A stretch of DNA of 64,000 nucleotides from CAWECB01 sp963807465 (GTDB lineage: Bacteria; Patescibacteriota; Minisyncoccia; Minisyncoccales; Minisyncoccaceae), in contig CAWECB010000002.1 in NCBI GenBank assembly GCA_963807465.1, forward strand, positions 124,001 through 188,000. Reading direction: 5' to 3'. This document shows positions 61,074 to 64,000 of this stretch, piece after piece. How positions within the stretch are numbered: the first letter of the stretch is position 1; each line of letters starts with the position of its first letter. A program made the translations under genes and the position numbers. The notes under the pieces were generated by a model. That model ran no database searches. It had not been told where the DNA came from and saw only the letters and a program-made list of their open reading frames with translations.

Positions 61074-62022
61074 TTATGGATTTACTATATATGGTGTTCC
61101 TCTTTTCCAGACAGCATATATCCGATATGTCATTTTTCTAGAACCTGAAAGTGTTGACTCTTTAAATGTTCTACCTTCGCTTCTTTTTTTATCATAGTGG
61201 GCTTTAAATTCAGGATCACATTGTTGAGCTGACATTGTTGCCAGGTAGATAGCATATCGCAGGTGCGGAGAACCACGCTTTGTTATTTTCGTGTTTCTCT
61301 TAAGAGATAGCCCACTTTGTTTAACTTTAGGATCTATACCTGCAAAAGCAACCAAAGATTTACCAGAGGGAAACCTGCCAATATCTCCAATTTCAGATAT
61401 TATAATATCTGATACAACAGGACCAATCCCAGGGATTGAGAGTAAGAAGCTTGCGCAGGTTCTTATCTGTTTTTTTATGTGCATATTTTCTAAGCTGCTT
61501 TTACGCCAGTCTGCAAAGATTCATGACAGGAAGACAGTACCTGTACCAGCATACTCATCAGGCTGAATCTTTTCTATTCTTCTAAGCATCATCCTTACCA
61601 TTCTTTCAATCGTAGACAGTTTTTCTGCAGTTCTTATAACAGATTTGGTAAAAATAAAGTCTGCCTGCCCTACATATCTTCCTTCACCCTGAAGGGCAAG
61701 CTTTGCGATAATTAGTGCATCGCTCATATCAGTTTTTCTGCCTCTTACAGTAACTTTTACAAATTGTTTTGTTGTAATTGGATTTATAAGACGCAGTGGG
61801 ATATCTTGTTTAATACAGCCAAGGGCAAGGTCACGATGATAATCCCCAGTTGACTCACAAGCAACTATAACTTTTTTGTGTTTATCTTTAATATTTGTGA
61901 TTAATTGTTCAATTTCAGCTGCAGTATTTCCAATTTGATACGACTCAACTTGTTTGCCTGAACGATTGATGCGTGCTCCAAGCAAGTATATCTTTTGAGA
62001 CATCAATACCAATAATATTCAT
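61074..62022 (-). pseudogene. IS110 transposase, frameshifted
   Basis: The start MNIIGIDVSKDILAW lies at 62,022 in one frame; the next frame has NRSGKQVESYQIGN, CESTGDYHRDLA and GRKTDMSDALIIAKLAL, the DEDD RuvC-like domain. A third block (61,074-61,484) has SIPGIGPVVSDIIISEIGDI and KRGSPHLRYAIYLATMSA, the transposase_20 domain with the catalytic serine. At least two frameshifts separate these, one near 61,970 and another near 61,500, so no active recombinase is made. Confidence 0.9.
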
Positions 62023-62294
62023 TTGTCTACCTCCTATCTTTGTCTAAAGCAAAGAAAGAAGAGAAAAGAGAAGAAAGAAACGGAGATAACACAAAGGTCT
62101 TACATAAAGACAGAAATTATAATAGTCTTGTTTGTTATTAGGGGCTATTTCCCCAACCTAGAATACATCACTTTCTCTGCCGGCAAGACCAGATACTCAT
62201 TTAATGGACGCTTAATTGCTCCAAGACAAATTGATGCTGGCTCTCCGCCGTTTCAGTATATATTTTCTCTCTAGGTAGTACTATACAAGACAAA
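62023..62294 (-). ncRNA. Possible bridge RNA locus of the IS110 element
   Basis: The sequence upstream of the transposase start is noncoding on the minus strand but much richer in G and C, and more structured, than its surroundings, for instance GCCGGCAAGACC, and GGCTCTCCGCCG. IS110-group elements make their bridge RNA from this left-end position. I have not folded it and give no loop assignment. A frame on the plus strand here is probably chance. Confidence 0.35.
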
Positions 62295-62320
62295 TGGTAC
62301 ACTATAAAAAAGGTGTCTCA
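62295..62320. repeat. Palindrome on the other flank of the IS110 element
   Basis: TGGTACAC and GTGTCTCA around TATAAAAAAG; it matches the second palindrome at 60,980-61,006 in sequence and direction. A further shared stretch, TTTGTGCAATTGG, follows each copy by about 40 bases. Confidence 0.6.
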
Positions 62321-62427
62321 TTTTTATTTTTAAAAAATAGGTGTTATTATTTGTGCAATTGGTCAAATGATTTTAAGAATTTATAGATATAGTTTATAAC
62401 TAAGCTTACATATCATTTTCTGGAGGC

Positions 62428-62673
62428 TCACTTTCTAATCCTAAATATTATAAAAAGTATTATATTTATGATTATTGTTAAAACAATACTTACAATAATT
62501 GAAGTTGATATAGGAAAATAAATACTAAAATTTTCTTTTTTTATACTTATATCTCCCGGAAGTTTACCTGCAAATGGTATTTTCGAAAATAAAAATATTA
62601 TTCCTCCGAGAATAGCAATACCAATACCTATAAATAAAATAATTTTTCCTAAGTTTGAAAAATTTGAATTCAT
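62428..62673 (-). CDS. DUF2905 small membrane protein
   Basis: 81 residues with two membrane segments and the family's central IPFAGKLPGDISIKKENFSIYFPI. DUF2905 proteins are small membrane proteins of unknown function found mainly in Firmicutes and other bacteria. It lies alone between the IS110 flank and the phosphatase gene; base composition is as AT-rich as its surroundings. Confidence 0.85.
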   Translation of the reverse strand: MNSNFSNLGKIILFIGIGIAILGGIIFLFSKIPFAGKLPGDISIKKENFSIYFPISTSIIVSIVLTIIINIILFIIFRIRK

Positions 62674-62742
62674 TTTCTTTATAATTTTTAATATCTTTAA
62701 AGAATCAAAAAATGAATAATTATAGCTATGTAAATTATTTAT

Positions 62743-63387
62743 CTATTTTCCAAGTTCCCTGATCTTTTCTATATTTATTTCTTTATAGCTTTTAACCTGC
62801 ATGTCTGCATCCTTTAAATCCTCTGCAGAATAAGTATTTATTATAGCAATGCACTTCATTCCTGCACTTTTTGCTGCAGCTATACCTACTATAGAGTCTT
62901 CAAAAACTACACACTCAGAAGGAGCAACCCCAAAAATGCCTGCCCCTTTTAAATAAATCTCCGGATGAGGCTTTACATTTTTGACATTATTCCTGGCAAG
63001 TTTAATATCGAAGTAACTGTTAAAACCCAGCTTATTAAAGATTATTGCAACTTCCCTTGCCCTGCTGTTTGTAGCAAGGCCGACCTTAAAGTTATCCTTT
63101 ACTAAGCCAAGCAATTCATGTATATGCGGCATGGCTACAACTTCTTTACGTAAAGTCCTGGTATATCTTTCCTTTAAGGTATTTTTTATACTCTGCTTAT
63201 ATTCTAGACCCCTGCTTTCTAAAATCTTTCTGATGGATTCTTTCCATACCAATCCGTAAAGCATTTTTTCTTCCTCATGTGTTATGAAGATACCTCTCTT
63301 TTGCATGAAATCCCTGGTAACCTTCCACACTATTTTTTCGCTATCAGCAATTGTCCCGTCCATGTCAAAAAATACCGATTTAATCAT
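62743..63387 (-). CDS. HAD-superfamily hydrolase, beta-phosphoglucomutase-like
   Basis: 214 residues. FFDMDGTIADSE holds the nucleophile and acid/base Asp pair, LATNSRA the motif II residue, KPHPEIYLKGA the lysine, and VFEDSIVGIAAAKSAGM the last metal-binding Asp. The helical cap follows motif I, as in phosphoglycolate phosphatase and beta-phosphoglucomutase types. It removes or moves phosphate on a small sugar or related compound; the substrate is unknown. Confidence 0.9.
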   Translation of the reverse strand: MIKSVFFDMDGTIADSEKIVWKVTRDFMQKRGIFITHEEEKMLYGLVWKESIRKILESRGLEYKQSIKNTLKERYTRTLRKEVVAMPHIHELLGLVKDNFKVGLATNSRAREVAIIFNKLGFNSYFDIKLARNNVKNVKPHPEIYLKGAGIFGVAPSECVVFEDSIVGIAAAKSAGMKCIAIINTYSAEDLKDADMQVKSYKEINIEKIRELGK

Positions 63388-63533
63388 ACCGACTTTCTTC
63401 TTTTCGTTAATTATTTGTTTTTATTAAATACCTGTTTAAAACATTTTTATATATTATTTCTAATAATTTTCTATGTGCATACATCAATTTTGCAATAGTA
63501 TCAAAATATCCTAAATTTTTTAAATATATTTTA

Positions 63534-63692
63534 TTATTTATTATAGTTGCATATGTTTTCACTATTTTCACCTTCCCTTGCAGCACCAAAATAACCCCTT
63601 GGATCAAATTCTGAAGGATTTTCTACTAGGAATTTTCTTATGGCTCCGATCAATAGATTAAAATCTCTAAAAAAATTACTGTTTTCTCTTTA
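63534..63692 (-). pseudogene. C-terminal remnant of class II fructose-bisphosphate aldolase
   Basis: A short minus-strand frame reads AIRKFLVENPSEFDPRGYFG followed by AARE. ENPxEFDPRxYxGxAR is the C-terminal signature of class II aldolases. The preceding frame is closed by a stop, and the rest of the enzyme is not found, so this is a relic. Between it and the phosphatase gene (63,388-63,533) I see nothing. Confidence 0.5.
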
Positions 63693-63774
63693 ATATTTCA
63701 TCAAAGATACTAGTATTCCCCAAAAATTATCCATATAACAGAATAACTTCTTTATTATCAATAATTTTTAAAAA

Positions 63775-64000
63775 TTATATGACCAATAGTTCAGGATTTT
63801 CAACTAGTTCAACAAATCTCTGCAAAAATTTTGCGCCATCTGCACCATCAATTATCCTATGGTCAACAGCAATTGATACATCCATATAAGATCTTTGTTC
63901 GATTTTGCCATTTACATATGCAGGTGCTGTATAAATTTCCCCCACAGTAAATATAGCTCCCTGCGGCGGATTTATTATAGCTGTAAAATTCCTTACGCCA
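63775..64000 (-). CDS. 2-oxoacid dehydrogenase E2 acyltransferase, C-terminus (cut by window edge)
   Basis: The last 75 codons, stop at 63,775-63,777. PPQGAIFTVGEI and VSIAVDHRIIDGADGAKFLQRF carry the family's catalytic DHRxxDGA. The enzyme is the core of pyruvate, oxoglutarate or branched-chain dehydrogenase complexes (or acetoin dehydrogenase). The rest, with lipoyl domains, lies beyond the right edge, so the exact complex cannot be told. It is not a gene expected in a reduced CPR genome, which supports a different origin for this end. Confidence 0.9.
   Translation of the reverse strand, partial: GVRNFTAIINPPQGAIFTVGEIYTAPAYVNGKIEQRSYMDVSIAVDHRIIDGADGAKFLQRFVELVENPELLVI

Larger units (their letters stand above)
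61007..62294 (-). mobile_element. IS110-family insertion sequence, decayed
   Basis: The transposase gene (61,074-62,022) plus about 270 bases of noncoding DNA before its start and about 65 after. Exact ends cannot be set without relatives because IS110 elements lack terminal inverted repeats. The noncoding 5' part (62,023-62,294) is where IS110-group elements encode their bridge RNA. Similar sequences of about 80 bases flank both sides (60,980-61,060 and 62,295-62,370). Confidence 0.7.

Noticed and set aside
62023..62274. Plus-strand frame of 83 codons before the IS110 transposase
   Set aside because: No family features, and it covers the noncoding left end of the element; more likely structured RNA or chance.
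63407..63607. Minus-strand frame of 66 codons
   Set aside because: It overlaps the aldolase remnant in a different frame and is very AT-rich without motifs.
1..64000. CRISPR array or cas genes
   Set aside because: No regularly spaced direct repeats or Cas motifs were seen on either strand.

Overview
The window looks like a scaffold of a Candidate Phyla Radiation bacterium, most likely of the Parcubacteria group (Patescibacteria), joined near base 59,240 to about 4.8 kb of clearly different, AT-richer DNA. The CPR assignment rests on the lengthened N-terminus of ribosomal protein S12, the compact bL28, densely packed and mostly minus-strand genes, and typical Parcubacteria families: UvrD with a fused nuclease, an O-antigen-ligase/TPR protein, DUF541 (SIMPL) proteins, DUF3850, a TauE/SafE-cupredoxin protein and a UGA-is-stop code. 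This is inference from families, without a phylogeny.

Layout. 1-2.6 kb: rpsL start, a short-chain reductase, a site-2 protease, rpmB and tRNA-Pro(GGG). 2.6-8.2 kb: a copper operon read leftwards (csoR, nifS, iscU, TauE/SafE-cupredoxin, copA) with a recognisable CsoR operator. 8.3-12.5 kb: adenylate-kinase-like protein, DUF1858, mnmA, ferredoxin, pyrophosphatase, gpsA. 12.6-16.4 kb: a badly disrupted UvrD helicase-nuclease and a frameshifted AlkD. 16.4-22.8 kb: uppP, prmC, DUF212, DUF167, uracil-DNA glycosylase, FKBP, SIMPL, a tRNA-binding domain, superoxide reductase, an RRM protein, hemolysin III and a carbonic anhydrase-like protein. 22.8-36.7 kb: typA, a cysteine-rich small protein, a DEAD-box helicase, secA, hpf, a tiny lysine-rich peptide, murB, an O-antigen ligase-like protein, a flavoprotein, ychF and an ATP-cone nuclease.

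37.7-51.2 kb holds the most interesting block. A leftward lipid operon encodes a thiolase, a DUF35-DUF362 fusion, FabG, a FabZ-FabK fusion, a second FabK, PlsC, biotin carboxylase, BCCP, biotin ligase and a PccB-type carboxyltransferase, followed by NuoF-like and [FeFe]-hydrogenase subunits. It supplies every step of a two-carbon elongation cycle without a ketoacyl-ACP synthase, malonyl transferase or acyl carrier protein in view. CPR bacteria are generally thought to lack fatty-acid synthesis, so a thiolase-based cycle would be notable. 51.4-59.2 kb: cell-envelope genes (DUF333/DUF3298, CapA, DUF2090, AttH/CrtC-like, SIMPL, signal peptidase, a secreted protein) and a beta-CASP metallo-beta-lactamase protein that is cut off at the junction.

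59.24-64 kb: the tail of a DUF1566 protein, two near-identical small peptides with a lasso-type RiPP leader pattern, a decayed IS110 element with palindromic repeats around it, DUF2905, a HAD phosphatase, a remnant of a class II aldolase and the C-terminus of a 2-oxoacid dehydrogenase E2. Single-base indels, mostly in homopolymers, break at least seven otherwise intact genes, including essential secA and gpsA, so much of the frameshifting is probably sequencing error rather than decay.
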